The notes under the pieces were generated by a model. The model was not told the DNA's origin. It saw only the letters and a program-made list of their open reading frames with translations, and ran no database searches. Below are positions 25,290 through 34,440 of a stretch of 64,000 bases of DNA, piece after piece. The stretch is from Geomonas propionica (GTDB lineage: Bacteria; Desulfobacterota; Desulfuromonadia; Geobacterales; Geobacteraceae). Both the position numbers and the translations under genes were made by a program. Position 1 is the stretch's first letter; every line of letters begins with the position of its first letter. The DNA lies in the NCBI RefSeq assembly GCF_016458235.1, contig NZ_JAEMHK010000002.1, positions 186,001-250,000 on the forward strand, read 5' to 3'.

Positions 25290-26591
25290 CTAGTTCTCAA
25301 AGATCCCTTGGGGAAGCTCGAATCCGTAGACCCTGAAGCGCTCGGCAAACATCGGCCTCACCCCGGTTGCCCGGTAGTTGCCGACGACCCTTCCTTCCTT
25401 GTCGATGCCTTTTTGATCGAACACGAATACATCGTGCATGACGACTGTGTTACCTTCCATGCCGGTTATTTCCGAGAGTTTGACCACCTTCCTCGTACCG
25501 TCCGAGAATCTGACCAGTTGAACAACGACATTCAGAGCCGAAGCCACCTGCTCTCGTATGGCGCGCTCAGGCAAGTCCATGCCAGCCATAAGCACCATGG
25601 TTTCGATACGCGCCAGCGCGTCACGGGTAGTGTTGGCGTGAACGGTGGAGATGGAACCGTCGTGACCAGTGTTCATGGCCTGGAGCATGTCCAGCGCCTC
25701 GCCGCCGCGGATCTCGCCCAAGATGATCCGGTCGGGGCGCATCCTGAGGGCGTTGCGCACTAGGTCGCGCTGGGTCACTTCCCCCCTACCTTCGATGTTC
25801 GGGGGACGGGTCTCCAGGCGGACCACGTGTTCCTGCTTTAGGTGCAACTCGGCCGAATCCTCGATGGTGACCACGCGCTCGTCATGCGGTATGTACTCGG
25901 AGAGCACGTTCAGCATCGTAGTCTTTCCGGTGCCGGTACCGCCGGAGACGAGGATATTGAGCCTGGTCCGCACCGCCCCTTCCAGGAGTTTTTCCATGCG
26001 GGGATCAAGGGTGCCCAGGTTGATCAGGTCGGCCATTTTGAGCGGGTCCTGCCCGAAGCGCCGGATGGAGAGCACCGGCCCGTCCAGGGCAAGCGGCGGG
26101 ATGATGGCGTTGACACGGGAGCCGTCGGGAAGCCTCGCGTCGACGTAGGGGGAGGACTCGTCGATGCGCCTCCCCACCTTGGAGACGATCCTTTCAATAA
26201 TCTGCAAAAGGTGCGCGTTGTCCTTGAAGCAGACGTCGCTCTTGACCAACTTGCCGAATCGCTCCACGTAAACCTGGGAGCATTTGTTCACCAGGATGTC
26301 CGAGATGTGCGGGTCAGCCAGCAGGGGCTCCAAAGGTCCCAGGCCGAAGGTCTCGTGCTGGATCTCCACGACGAGGCGGTCACGCTCGAACTGATTTAAG
26401 GGCACCCCTTCCTCGATGATCAGATTCTCGATGACGAAACCGATCTCACGGTTAAGTTCGTTGGCGCCCAGAAGATCGAGCTTGGCCAGGTCGAGGCGCT
26501 CGATCAGCCGCCGATGGATACGGCTTTTAAGGTCCTGGAAAAACTCCTGATCATTGATGATCCCAGGCATCTGAAATGGGTTGTTCGGCAT
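25290..26591 (-). CDS. tadA: TadA/CpaF, pilus assembly ATPase
   Basis: A 433-residue secretion ATPase that powers Flp pilus assembly. The nucleotide site is clear: Walker A GGTGTGKT at residues 217-224, with the Asp box [15 protein letters not shown] and Walker B region [36 protein letters not shown] after it. The N-terminal domain (about 1-130) and the [16 protein letters not shown] stretch are typical of CpaF/VirB11-like proteins. The start has a GAGGTCT site. Confidence 0.95.
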   Translation of the reverse strand: MPNNPFQMPGIINDQEFFQDLKSRIHRRLIERLDLAKLDLLGANELNREIGFVIENLIIEEGVPLNQFERDRLVVEIQHETFGLGPLEPLLADPHISDILVNKCSQVYVERFGKLVKSDVCFKDNAHLLQIIERIVSKVGRRIDESSPYVDARLPDGSRVNAIIPPLALDGPVLSIRRFGQDPLKMADLINLGTLDPRMEKLLEGAVRTRLNILVSGGTGTGKTTMLNVLSEYIPHDERVVTIEDSAELHLKQEHVVRLETRPPNIEGRGEVTQRDLVRNALRMRPDRIILGEIRGGEALDMLQAMNTGHDGSISTVHANTTRDALARIETMVLMAGMDLPERAIREQVASALNVVVQLVRFSDGTRKVVKLSEITGMEGNTVVMHDVFVFDQKGIDKEGRVVGNYRATGVRPMFAERFRVYGFELPQGIFEN

Positions 26592-26685
26592 AGATCAGAC
26601 CTCTTTAACGGCGAGCGAAGCGGCTATTACAGCCGGGTTGTCCGCTCCAGTGGCCAGGTGTTGACCGGCGGGCGTCTCGCAGGGA

Positions 26686-27810
26686 TTAGGGTTTTGCCAC
26701 CAGTTCGGCCAGTTTCAGAATCGCCTTGCTGACCGCGGATCCCGGGGAATACTTCACGACCGGCATCCCCTTATTGATGGAATTGACCACGTCGAGGTAG
26801 TCATTGGGTATGGTCTGGAAAACCGTGTGTCCCAGCACCTTCTCGGCGTCCTTGACCTGGATGTCGGCCTTGGGCAGGTAGCGGTTCACGACCAGTTTCA
26901 GCCGGTCCTTGCGCAGCCCCCTCCTCTCCATAGCGGTGAGGTAGCGCTTGCTGTTCTTGAGGGCTGGAAGACTTAGGGCTGTGGTGAACAGGATCAGGTC
27001 AGAAGACTCGAAGATGGCCATGTTGCAGCCAACCAGAGGACCGCCACAGTCAACCACCACGTAGGTGAACACCCCCCGCAGGAAGGAAAGGATGCGGTGC
27101 ACCTGTTCTGGGGTAATGGAGATGGCATCGTCGACCTCGTTGGGCTCGGTCAGCACAAACGGGCCGGATGCGTGCCTGGTCATGACCGTCATGAGGAAGT
27201 TGGCGTCGAGGCGCTCAATGTTGCTGGTGACGCTGCTAAGGGTGTAGGTCGGATTGACGTCGAGGAAGGTGCTGATGTCCCCCGAGTAGAGGTTGAGGTC
27301 CACTAGGGCCACCTTGACGCCTTCAGAGGCGAGACTTGCAGCCAGGTTTACCGCAACTGTGGTGGTACCCATCCCACCAGTAGGGTAGTAGACGGAGATG
27401 ATCCTGGCGCGGGGTGCGTCATCGGTTTTGGAAAAAATGAAGCGCCCCACCTTCTGCAAGGCAATTTTCAACTCGTCCTGGGTCAGGGGGCGCAGCATGT
27501 ATTCCACCGCGCCGGCGCGCATAAGGGAGAGGATCCAGTCGGAACTCTTTTCCGAGGAACTGACGATGACAGAGGTCCGGGGGAACTTGGAGGTAATGTG
27601 CTGAACCTCCTGCATACCGCGCTGAATGTCAGTAACCTCGAGGATCACGACGTTGGGCGAGTTCTTCTCGATGACCCTCAGTCCGGCGCTGAAACTGTCC
27701 ACCGAGCCGACTATGCTGATCGTCTCGGCAAACGGTTTCAGCGTCGCCTCGATGGATTCGCGGGCGGACACTTCGCTATCGATGATGGCTAAACTGATAC
27801 GTGGAGGCAT
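26686..27810 (-). CDS. tadZ: TadZ/CpaE, ParA-like pilus localisation ATPase
   Basis: A 374-residue protein with two parts. Residues 1-125 look like a receiver domain (LAIIDSEVSARESIEATL, ending EYMLRPLTQDELKIAL), but the usual phospho-Asp region is degenerate. Residues about 135-374 are a ParA/MinD-like ATPase with a deviant Walker A (GGMGTTTVAVNLAASL) and VALVDLNLYSGDIS. CpaE proteins localise the Tad machine to the pole or elsewhere. It lies in the usual position between tadG and tadA. Confidence 0.9.
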   Translation of the reverse strand: MPPRISLAIIDSEVSARESIEATLKPFAETISIVGSVDSFSAGLRVIEKNSPNVVILEVTDIQRGMQEVQHITSKFPRTSVIVSSSEKSSDWILSLMRAGAVEYMLRPLTQDELKIALQKVGRFIFSKTDDAPRARIISVYYPTGGMGTTTVAVNLAASLASEGVKVALVDLNLYSGDISTFLDVNPTYTLSSVTSNIERLDANFLMTVMTRHASGPFVLTEPNEVDDAISITPEQVHRILSFLRGVFTYVVVDCGGPLVGCNMAIFESSDLILFTTALSLPALKNSKRYLTAMERRGLRKDRLKLVVNRYLPKADIQVKDAEKVLGHTVFQTIPNDYLDVVNSINKGMPVVKYSPGSAVSKAILKLAELVAKP

Positions 27811-27836
27811 AGAGTGAAAAGTCCTTATGGGCTATC

Positions 27837-28883
27837 TTATTTGACCAAGGTAGGTGTACCACCAACCAGCCGAGGATCATTGCAAGGCAGACATTCAAGT
27901 TTACTGAACGTGACACCAGGTGAGGCCCCTTTAACAACATCGGAGATCCAAGCAATTGCAAAGCTTGAGAGCGGATAAGGTATTGGCTGGTCGCCGGGTG
28001 GGCACGCTGCGACAGTTTTGCCATCTTTATCGGTCCCATCGGAAACTATGGGGACAATCACCTCCCAGTAACCGTCAGAATTTTTCTTGGCATTGAACTC
28101 CTGCATCAACTCTTGGACCGCTTCTCCTATACCATTGTTGGTATAAATCGCTTGATTGCAGACGTCAGGTGGATGTAATTCCCCGTGAATATACTTTGCA
28201 ATGTCGCTTTTTGGCCCAAGGTCAGTAGCCTGAGAGCTGAAAGAAAAGTCCGTCCACCCCAACGTAAGTTCAGGAGGAGGCGGAGTTTTACCCGGATCAT
28301 TTTCCTTGAAATAGAATTTAAGTTCGGGAGGAATGGTTTTAGAACAAGCTGTCTGACAGAGTGCGATAGGGATGGTCGGTCTAGGCGGACGGGCGGCAAT
28401 AGCTGAAGCTGCCGCAGACATTTCAGCCCACCCTTCACCACCACTAGGCAGCAGCGAAAAAATCTTACCGAAAAAAGTATGAACCTTTCCCTGTTCAGCC
28501 GCACTAGCTCCGACCTCGGTTCTGCGTGCTACCACCTTAACTGCATTGATGGGAGAGGACGTCGTAAAACTGGAAGTGGTGGCGTTCCAATGGCCGATGG
28601 TAATGTCACTATCAGTGATTGCAACAGGATCACCAGCCGCTTTATTTATGGCCGCAAACTGTTTTGCCTTAGCCTTAACCGTTGAAGAATCTGCAAGATT
28701 CATTGATGCACCTGCGAGCGCAGCTGCATCTGCGGCGTTTTGCAATTGTCCCTTGGCCACATAGATATAGCCGATATCCACAGCCAGGCTTACGAATCCG
28801 ACAAGGACTACAATCATAAGAGCTATGTATACCAGCGCAAACCCTTTCTGGTCGCGTTTCCTCATTCTCCTAAAGGCATCCAT
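27837..28883 (-). CDS. tadG: TadG-like pseudopilin/Flp-associated protein
   Basis: A 348-residue protein with one N-terminal membrane helix (about 14-38, GFALVYIALMIVVLVGFVSLAVDIGYIY) followed by the TadG hallmark VAKGQLQNAADAAALAGA. The rest is a long extracytoplasmic domain rich in Pro and Thr with several cysteines (LCQTACS, VAACPPG, KLECLPCN). It overlaps the upstream secretin gene by 22 bp. The ATG at 28883 has a GGAGAGGGA site. It probably sits in the Tad complex as a minor, pilin-like part. Confidence 0.85.
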   Translation of the reverse strand: MDAFRRMRKRDQKGFALVYIALMIVVLVGFVSLAVDIGYIYVAKGQLQNAADAAALAGASMNLADSSTVKAKAKQFAAINKAAGDPVAITDSDITIGHWNATTSSFTTSSPINAVKVVARRTEVGASAAEQGKVHTFFGKIFSLLPSGGEGWAEMSAAASAIAARPPRPTIPIALCQTACSKTIPPELKFYFKENDPGKTPPPPELTLGWTDFSFSSQATDLGPKSDIAKYIHGELHPPDVCNQAIYTNNGIGEAVQELMQEFNAKKNSDGYWEVIVPIVSDGTDKDGKTVAACPPGDQPIPYPLSSFAIAWISDVVKGASPGVTFSKLECLPCNDPRLVGGTPTLVK

Positions 28884-30319
28884 GACAGTTCCCTCTCCTG
28901 CTCCGGCGTAAGCTTCTTATCAGTCGGCAGTTCGGTCTTTACTCCCTGCGCCGTTGGCTTCACAAGCTTGGGAGTGATGAAGAAAACAAGCTCCTTCTCT
29001 TTAATGTCTTTGCTGCTGGAACGGAACAAAGCCCCCAGGATTGGGATGTCTCCCAACAGGGGAATCTTGGACATGTTCTTGACCTCCTCCTCCTGCAGCA
29101 GTCCCGCCAGGATCAGGCTCTCGCCATCCCTCAACTCCACGCTGGTGTCGACGGTCCTGGTGTCGATGATGGGATAACCGTTGACTGGCAAAAACCCCTG
29201 GATGCTGCTCACCTCGGCCGGGTTGATCTTAAGCGAGATCATGCCGTTTTCCAGCACCTCGGGCTTGAACTTCAGTTTGATGCCGATGGGCTCGTACTTG
29301 ATGCTGGTGGTGGCCTGCCCGTTGGCGCTCTCGATGATGGCGATCGGGACCTTGCTGCCGGCGAGGAAGTTTCCTTCCTGGGAGCTCTTCACCAAAAGGT
29401 TGGGTTCGGCGAGGACCTTGGCCAGGCCCTTCGAACTCAGCGCCTGCAGCACGGCGGAGATTCCAGCGGGAAAGTAGGATACGCCGGCCTGGAAGGTATC
29501 GAGGGAGGCGAAGTTGCCGATGCCCGTCCCGACTCCGGTGGCCTTGCCGTCGGGTCCGGCCACTAAGTTGGAGAACCCCTCGGCGGTATTGCCTTTGACC
29601 AGGAAGCTTATGCCCAGCTTCTTGAGGGAGGTCTTGTCCACCTGGGCGACCTTCACCTGCAGAAGCACCTGCTGCGGCTCGTTGACCGTTATGTTGTTGA
29701 TGACCTTGGTTGAATAGGCCTTGGCGAGCTCCTGGGCCTTGGTCCTGGTCTGGTCGTTGGCAACGTTGCCCGAAAGCAACACCGTGTCGTTGGCGTACTG
29801 GACGTCAATGGTGTCCTTGGGCGCCATATCCTTGATCTGGCTTAGGATGGTCTCGCGGTCGCCGACGACCCTGAGGTCGAAGAAGGTGGGCACGGGGCGC
29901 TCCTCCCCCTCCCCTTTGGTCCAGATGATCATGCTGGTGCTGCCGATGTTGATGCCGTCGAGTTTCAGCACGTACTCGGAGAGCACCTCGGGCACCACAA
30001 ACTTGTTGGTGTTTCCAGTGTCTGTCTCCGAGGTTCTCTTTCTCACCGCACTGGCCGGTACCACGTTGGATGCGTCGGCGGTGCCAGGCCTCGGCACGGC
30101 GACAGTCTCATCGACGTCCTTTTCTTTGGCCTCCTTTTTGGTGTTGGCCAATGTCACCAGCACTATCTTCTTGTTCTGGCTCTTGAAGTCCACCAGGATA
30201 CTCTTATAAAGCCCCACCTCTAGAGTCACGCCGGCGTTCGCCACTGTCGCGTACGCACAGATCACCAACAACGCCCAGACCAGCAACTGCAGTTGTTTTT
30301 TAAGGACGATTATCATCAA
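28862..30319 (-). CDS. cpaC: RcpA/CpaC secretin of the Flp pilus
   Basis: A 485-residue outer-membrane secretin that forms the pore for Flp pili. A signal peptide (LLVWALLVICAYATVANA) precedes N-terminal domains, including a BON-like segment (DTIDVQYANDTVLLSGNVANDQTRTKAQELA). The secretin domain carries VLQALSSKGLAKVLAEPNLLVKSSQEGNFLAG, then LRDGESLILAGLLQEEEVKNMSKIPLLGDIPILGALFRS, both family hallmarks. It has a GAGGTGC site and lies between cpaB and tadG. Confidence 0.95.
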   Translation of the reverse strand: MMIIVLKKQLQLLVWALLVICAYATVANAGVTLEVGLYKSILVDFKSQNKKIVLVTLANTKKEAKEKDVDETVAVPRPGTADASNVVPASAVRKRTSETDTGNTNKFVVPEVLSEYVLKLDGINIGSTSMIIWTKGEGEERPVPTFFDLRVVGDRETILSQIKDMAPKDTIDVQYANDTVLLSGNVANDQTRTKAQELAKAYSTKVINNITVNEPQQVLLQVKVAQVDKTSLKKLGISFLVKGNTAEGFSNLVAGPDGKATGVGTGIGNFASLDTFQAGVSYFPAGISAVLQALSSKGLAKVLAEPNLLVKSSQEGNFLAGSKVPIAIIESANGQATTSIKYEPIGIKLKFKPEVLENGMISLKINPAEVSSIQGFLPVNGYPIIDTRTVDTSVELRDGESLILAGLLQEEEVKNMSKIPLLGDIPILGALFRSSSKDIKEKELVFFITPKLVKPTAQGVKTELPTDKKLTPEQERELSWMPLGE

Positions 30320-30352
30320 AGCACCTCATTCGTGAGCTATGGGTCAGCCGAA

Positions 30353-31267
30353 CTATTGAAGAACGAATTCCTTGGTGGTGCGCACGCCGCCGTCTATCAG
30401 CGTCACCGTGTGTCCGGTGCGCGGCGCTTGCACCTGAGCGGGCGTCGCAACGCGCGTTTTTTTGGCGGGCGGACGCTTCGTAGCGGCCTTGACCGCCTTG
30501 GGTGCCGGTGCCGATGCGGGTGTCGCTACCGTTGCTGGCGGCGGAGCAGAACCGGCAAGCACCTTGGCGATAGTCGCGCCCCTCGCATCGGTCGGCCCGG
30601 TATCGGCAATGTTCCTAAGCAACAGTTGCAAAGAGCCTCTGCTGGCGCCAAGGACGAGCTTCTCCGAGTCATCCGGGGTGAGGTCAAGAGTGACAGTGGG
30701 AACGACAACCGGCTTGCCTTCTTTTTGCTCGGTAATTTGACCTGTGGCTAAGACGGGTATGTTCTGCAGGATGATCTTGCTGATTTTCTCGTTTTGGACG
30801 TTCGGAATCGGGGTGGTGAGGACGACATCGACACGGTCGTTGGGGGTGATGAAACCAGCCACCCCTGCAACCTCGTTCACGGCGACCGTCACAGCGCGAT
30901 GGCCGAGAGGGATAATGTACGTCATAAATCCTGAGCCGGGCACACCTGCCTTTGGTTTGAGCTTCTGTTCGGTTACCGCGTCACCGTTCGAGATAGGGCG
31001 TACAGCGACACGACCTACGAGCAGTTTAGGATCTGCCGAACTTCCAGCGGGAATACTGTCCTTTGGCCAGGAAGTGACTTTCAGTTGAGGTTCGCTGATG
31101 GCGCTGCCGATAGAAATGTCAGTAGCCGCAACGACGATGCTCTGCGGTTGTACTGCCTTGCTCTTGTTGGTCTCCTTTTGCAAATAATTCAACGTGAGCC
31201 AGGCTGCAATTCCTGCGAATAGAAGCGCAAGAATCGCTACAACGATAACTGCCTTGGGGCGTGTCAT
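30353..31267 (-). CDS. cpaB: CpaB/RcpC pilus assembly protein (SAF domain)
   Basis: A 304-residue protein anchored by one N-terminal membrane helix (about 6-28), followed by the SAF/CpaB domain: VVAATDISIGSAISEPQLKVTSWP and LVGRVAVRPISNGDAVTEQKLKP. The middle has RAVTVAVNEVAGVAGFITPNDRVDVVLTTP, the RcpC signature. A Pro/Ala/Lys-rich tail (about 240-285) resembles peptidoglycan- or pilus-binding linkers. AGGAGG precedes the ATG. The Tad gene order is normal here. Confidence 0.93.
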   Translation of the reverse strand: MTRPKAVIVVAILALLFAGIAAWLTLNYLQKETNKSKAVQPQSIVVAATDISIGSAISEPQLKVTSWPKDSIPAGSSADPKLLVGRVAVRPISNGDAVTEQKLKPKAGVPGSGFMTYIIPLGHRAVTVAVNEVAGVAGFITPNDRVDVVLTTPIPNVQNEKISKIILQNIPVLATGQITEQKEGKPVVVPTVTLDLTPDDSEKLVLGASRGSLQLLLRNIADTGPTDARGATIAKVLAGSAPPPATVATPASAPAPKAVKAATKRPPAKKTRVATPAQVQAPRTGHTVTLIDGGVRTTKEFVLQ

Positions 31268-31290
31268 AGCACCTCCTGAAGATAAGCAAA

Positions 31291-31773
31291 CTATTCATAA
31301 CGCATTGCGGCTTCCCCGGTGATGATGTTGGTGATTGAGATCAGGTTTGGAAGGATCGGCTGGTATTTGTCCCAGGTAAGCTGAATGGTGACACCATCCC
31401 CGGCGCTTAGCACTGCAGGAGCGGCCAGTTCAGTATAGGTGACCTTAACCATCACTTCATTTTTAGGGATGCCATTGAAGATGGAGTTGCAGATTGCTTT
31501 GTACACCGCCCCGTTTCCTGGTGAGGCTATAAACTCGGCATCGGTGCAGGCCAGCGTGTGGGTGATGTCAGATGCCGCCATTCCGTCTTTATGGGTCGTT
31601 GCGTCATACTTAGGCGTGACAACAGCGGTTCTTACAGCTGCCCTTGCGGCATTGTTAAGGGTGTTTTTAAGATAGAGATATCTTCCAAATTCAAAGAGCC
31701 CCATAATCAACAAAATCAGAAGTGGGAGTATTATCGCAGTTTCAACTATCGCCTGCCCTCTTTGATTATTCAT
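31291..31773 (-). CDS. tadE: TadE-like minor pseudopilin
   Basis: A 160-residue protein with the TadE start MNNQRGQAIVETAIILPLLILLIMGLFEFGRYLYLKN: a short basic leader, a conserved Gly-Gln-Ala, Glu at position +5 of the processed site and one hydrophobic helix. The rest is extracytoplasmic with paired cysteines (LACTDAEF, YKAICNS). The ATG at 31773 has a GGGGAAA site; the longer open frame upstream has none. It stands at the start of the Tad gene series, behind the two flp genes. Confidence 0.9.
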   Translation of the reverse strand: MNNQRGQAIVETAIILPLLILLIMGLFEFGRYLYLKNTLNNAARAAVRTAVVTPKYDATTHKDGMAASDITHTLACTDAEFIASPGNGAVYKAICNSIFNGIPKNEVMVKVTYTELAAPAVLSAGDGVTIQLTWDKYQPILPNLISITNIITGEAAMRYE

Positions 31774-31950
31774 TATGTTTCCCCAATAGACATCTCTCTC
31801 ACTGTCATAGCATTGGTAATCATTTATACAAAATTTGGACATTGTCAAGAAAACTAACATAAAAAAAGAATAAAAGCCCATGAAAGATTAGCTTACTCTC
31901 ACAGGCCTTTATTCTCAGCTGAGGACTAGCACAATACAGAAGCGTAAGTC

Positions 31951-32148
31951 CTATTTGGTCATTGCGCTATCAACCGCACAGAATACATTGTTCGTCTTCT
32001 CACCCAGAGAGGTCATAATGGCAATGACCACCACGGCAATCAACACGAGGATAAGGGCATACTCGACCAAACCTTGGCCTTTTTGATTTTTGAGAGTGGA
32101 TACCCCGGTGAGCAAACGGATGTACAGCATTTTGATCAAGTCAGTCAT
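31951..32148 (-). CDS. flp: Flp-family type IVb pilin, copy 1
   Basis: A 65-residue pilin. The prepilin motif GQGLVEYALILVLIAVVVIA shows the cleavage site after the first Gly-Gln, Glu at +5 and Tyr at +6 as in all Flp pilins, and a single helix follows. AAAGGAGCC precedes the ATG. The second pilin gene lies just upstream. No prepilin peptidase gene (tadV) is present in the window. Confidence 0.93.
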   Translation of the reverse strand: MTDLIKMLYIRLLTGVSTLKNQKGQGLVEYALILVLIAVVVIAIMTSLGEKTNNVFCAVDSAMTK

Positions 32149-32214
32149 GTCATGGCTCCTTTTTGTATGATATGCGCCACTATACGGCGCGTGCTGCAGA
32201 AAAATAGGTTTGGC

Positions 32215-32409
32215 TCACTTGCCAGCCTTTTGCACACTGGAATTGATTACCTCATAGTTGTTCTTGAGATGCTGACCGAATGCGACGAGCATAGCGAAGA
32301 TCACCATGGTTATCAAAACCAGCAACAACGCGTACTCAACAAGCCCCTGTCCTCTACCATTGAACAGAGGCAAAAACAGACGGGTCAATGCTTTCCTGGA
32401 TATGGACAT
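32215..32409 (-). CDS. flp: Flp-family type IVb pilin, copy 2
   Basis: A 64-residue pilin with GRGQGLVEYALLLVLITMVI, the same processing site and Glu/Tyr pair as copy 1, but a different C-terminus (HLKNNYEVINSSVQKAGK). The ATG at 32409 is chosen; a GTG three codons upstream is possible. It is the first gene of the pilus series, with about 375 bp of non-coding sequence upstream. Two pilins, rather than one, may allow a mixed or switchable fibre. Confidence 0.9.
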   Translation of the reverse strand: MSISRKALTRLFLPLFNGRGQGLVEYALLLVLITMVIFAMLVAFGQHLKNNYEVINSSVQKAGK

Positions 32410-32784
32410 AGGCACCACAATCGACTGGCTGTACTACGAGCAAAAAACCACAGTACGTTTATAATCGATTATTAAATATAGTCAATACCACAACTAACCA
32501 CAATAAACATTTTTATTTTTTAACCTTATGCCATATATTAAAAAACTATAATCGTATTGCACGGCATCCCATTTTGTTCAATGCCAGTCAATCATGAGCA
32601 TAATCTATGCCGCATACCGGCCTATGACAGTATTAACGATTTTTATGTGTGATTACTATTTCTTAGAGAGGGAGGTACGGAGTGGATTTTATGTGGAGTG
32701 ACCGCTTCGCGCGGCCAAAGTGTAAAGGAAGTGTAAAGTTGACTGTAAAGGAATGTGTAAGGTGAGGAGAGGGCGAAGCAGAGG
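32410..32784 (-). promoter_or_regulatory. Upstream region of the Tad locus with a possible sigma-54 site
   Basis: This 375-bp gap has no gene. It is unusually AT-rich near 32450-32580. On the minus strand the sequence at 32597-32612 reads CGGCATAGATTATGCT, which keeps the sigma-54 core GG-N10-GC and the TGC of the -12 element, but not the first T of the -24 element. It would start transcription about 175 bp before the first flp gene. It is a weaker match than the one at 8531. Confidence 0.4.
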
Positions 32785-34251
32785 CTATTTCACGTTGTCC
32801 CTGCTGATGCCGTGCTTCTTGATGAGGGCGTACATGCTCGGCCGGCTGATGTTCAGCTGCCGGGCTGCCTTCGCGATTACATAGTCGTTTTGTTCCAGCA
32901 CCCTGACGACGTACTCCTTCTGTGACCCCCTCGACGCAGAGCCGGCCTCCGCAGGGGCAACCGGCCGCCCCAATTCCAGCTCCATGCACTCCGGGTCTAT
33001 GACCCTCCCCTGCGCCATCAGGAAACCACGCCTCACCTTGTTCTCCAATTCCCTGACGTTGCCAGGCCAGGAGTGAGCGCCGATGGCCTCCAGCGCCTCG
33101 TCGCTGAAATCGAGGAACTTGTTTTCGCTGTGGGAGAACTTTTCCAGAAAGTACCGGGCCAGGCGGACCCTGTCCTCGCCACGCTCGCGCAGGGGGGGAA
33201 GCTTGATGGTGAAGGAGTTGAGCCGGTAAAAGAGGTCGGTGCGGAAGCGCCCCTGCGCCATCGCCCCCTGCAGGTCGCAGTTGGTGGCGGCCACGATCCG
33301 CACGTCGATCTTCCTGGAGAGCGCCGACCCCACCGGCTGAACCAGCCGGTCCTCGAGAAAGCGCAAAAGTTTCGCCTGCAGGGGGGCAGGGAGGTCCCCG
33401 ATCTCGTCGAGGAACAAGGTGCCTCCGTCGGCGGACTCGAATTTCCCCTTTCTGGAGGCGTAGGCCCCGGTGAAGGCCCCCTTTTCGTAGCCGAAGAGCT
33501 CCGCCTCCAGCAGCGTCTCGGGGATCGCGGCGCAGTTGACCGCCACGAAGGGCCCCTCGCGGCGTGTGCTCAGGTTGTGCAGCGAGCGGGCGGTCACCTC
33601 CTTGCCGGTCCCGCTCTCCCCCAGAAGGAGCACGCTCATCTCGGTGGGAGCGACCTTGCGGATCATGGAGAAAACAGAAAGCATGCATGGCGAGGTGCCG
33701 ACGAACTCCTTGTCCGGGGAGCGGTGCTGTATCTTCAAGAGTTTTGAGTCTACGAAGTGGATGATCTTCTGGATGTGTTCCAGGTTGAGCCGGCTCAGGC
33801 GGATGTTGAGACGCTGGGCGAAGGTGTTCTCGATATGCCGTTCGAGGTAGTTCTTGTTGGAAAAGTTGAGATAGAGGTTGCACTTGTCACAGGACCCGTC
33901 CCTCGAGTCATCGGGGTGGTCGCAGTAGGGGCAGGTGTCGGTCTGGAGCAGGTTCCCCTTGATGTGCTCCCACAGGGCCTGCATGGTGTCCTGGTCGGAG
34001 TAGAACAGCCGGATCGCCGCACCGTTTTCAGCCTGTCGAACCAGCCTGGCCAGCAGTTCCACCTTTCCCCTGCCGGGGATGGTCGGCCTGATGGCGAAGA
34101 GTTCGCCTAGCTGGGTGGAAAGACCGTTGACCAGGGCGCCGCTGAGGCTCAGTTCGCTGATGGTCACCTGCTCCTCCGGCCTGTCCTCCCTTGCGATATA
34201 GCAAACAGTGGAGTCAAGATGTGTTCGGACTCTGACATCAAGCCTACCCAT
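32785..34251 (-). CDS. PilZ-domain sigma-54-dependent activator
   Basis: A 488-residue enhancer-binding protein. Residues about 1-95 look like a PilZ c-di-GMP domain (ISELSLSGALVNGL resembles the second PilZ motif, and an early Arg-rich stretch RVRTHLD could be the first). A zinc knuckle (CPYCDHPDDSRDGSCDKCNL) follows, then the AAA+ domain with Walker A GESGTGKE and GAFTGA, and a Fis-type helix-turn-helix (AARQLNISRPSMYALIKKHG). No receiver domain is present. GGGAGG precedes the ATG at 34251. It lies just upstream of the Tad locus and may control it. Confidence 0.9.
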   Translation of the reverse strand: MGRLDVRVRTHLDSTVCYIAREDRPEEQVTISELSLSGALVNGLSTQLGELFAIRPTIPGRGKVELLARLVRQAENGAAIRLFYSDQDTMQALWEHIKGNLLQTDTCPYCDHPDDSRDGSCDKCNLYLNFSNKNYLERHIENTFAQRLNIRLSRLNLEHIQKIIHFVDSKLLKIQHRSPDKEFVGTSPCMLSVFSMIRKVAPTEMSVLLLGESGTGKEVTARSLHNLSTRREGPFVAVNCAAIPETLLEAELFGYEKGAFTGAYASRKGKFESADGGTLFLDEIGDLPAPLQAKLLRFLEDRLVQPVGSALSRKIDVRIVAATNCDLQGAMAQGRFRTDLFYRLNSFTIKLPPLRERGEDRVRLARYFLEKFSHSENKFLDFSDEALEAIGAHSWPGNVRELENKVRRGFLMAQGRVIDPECMELELGRPVAPAEAGSASRGSQKEYVVRVLEQNDYVIAKAARQLNISRPSMYALIKKHGISRDNVK

Positions 34252-34440
34252 GCTGCCTCCCAAAAGACTGAACGTCGGTGCTGGACTCTTTAGTTAAAAT
34301 ATGACAATACTATAGCCGGGCCGGAAATCTAAAACAAGGGCTTACTTTCTGACACGGAGAAATACCAGGTTCTTTACATGCCGAAGTTTTGAGGTAAATC
34401 TTACCACGAAGCATCGCATATGACAGTCATGGGGGACACA

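Noticed and set aside
33073-33747. A 224-codon open frame antisense to the PilZ activator
   Set aside because: It is a shadow of the AAA+ domain codons in a high-GC gene, with no ribosome site or family features.
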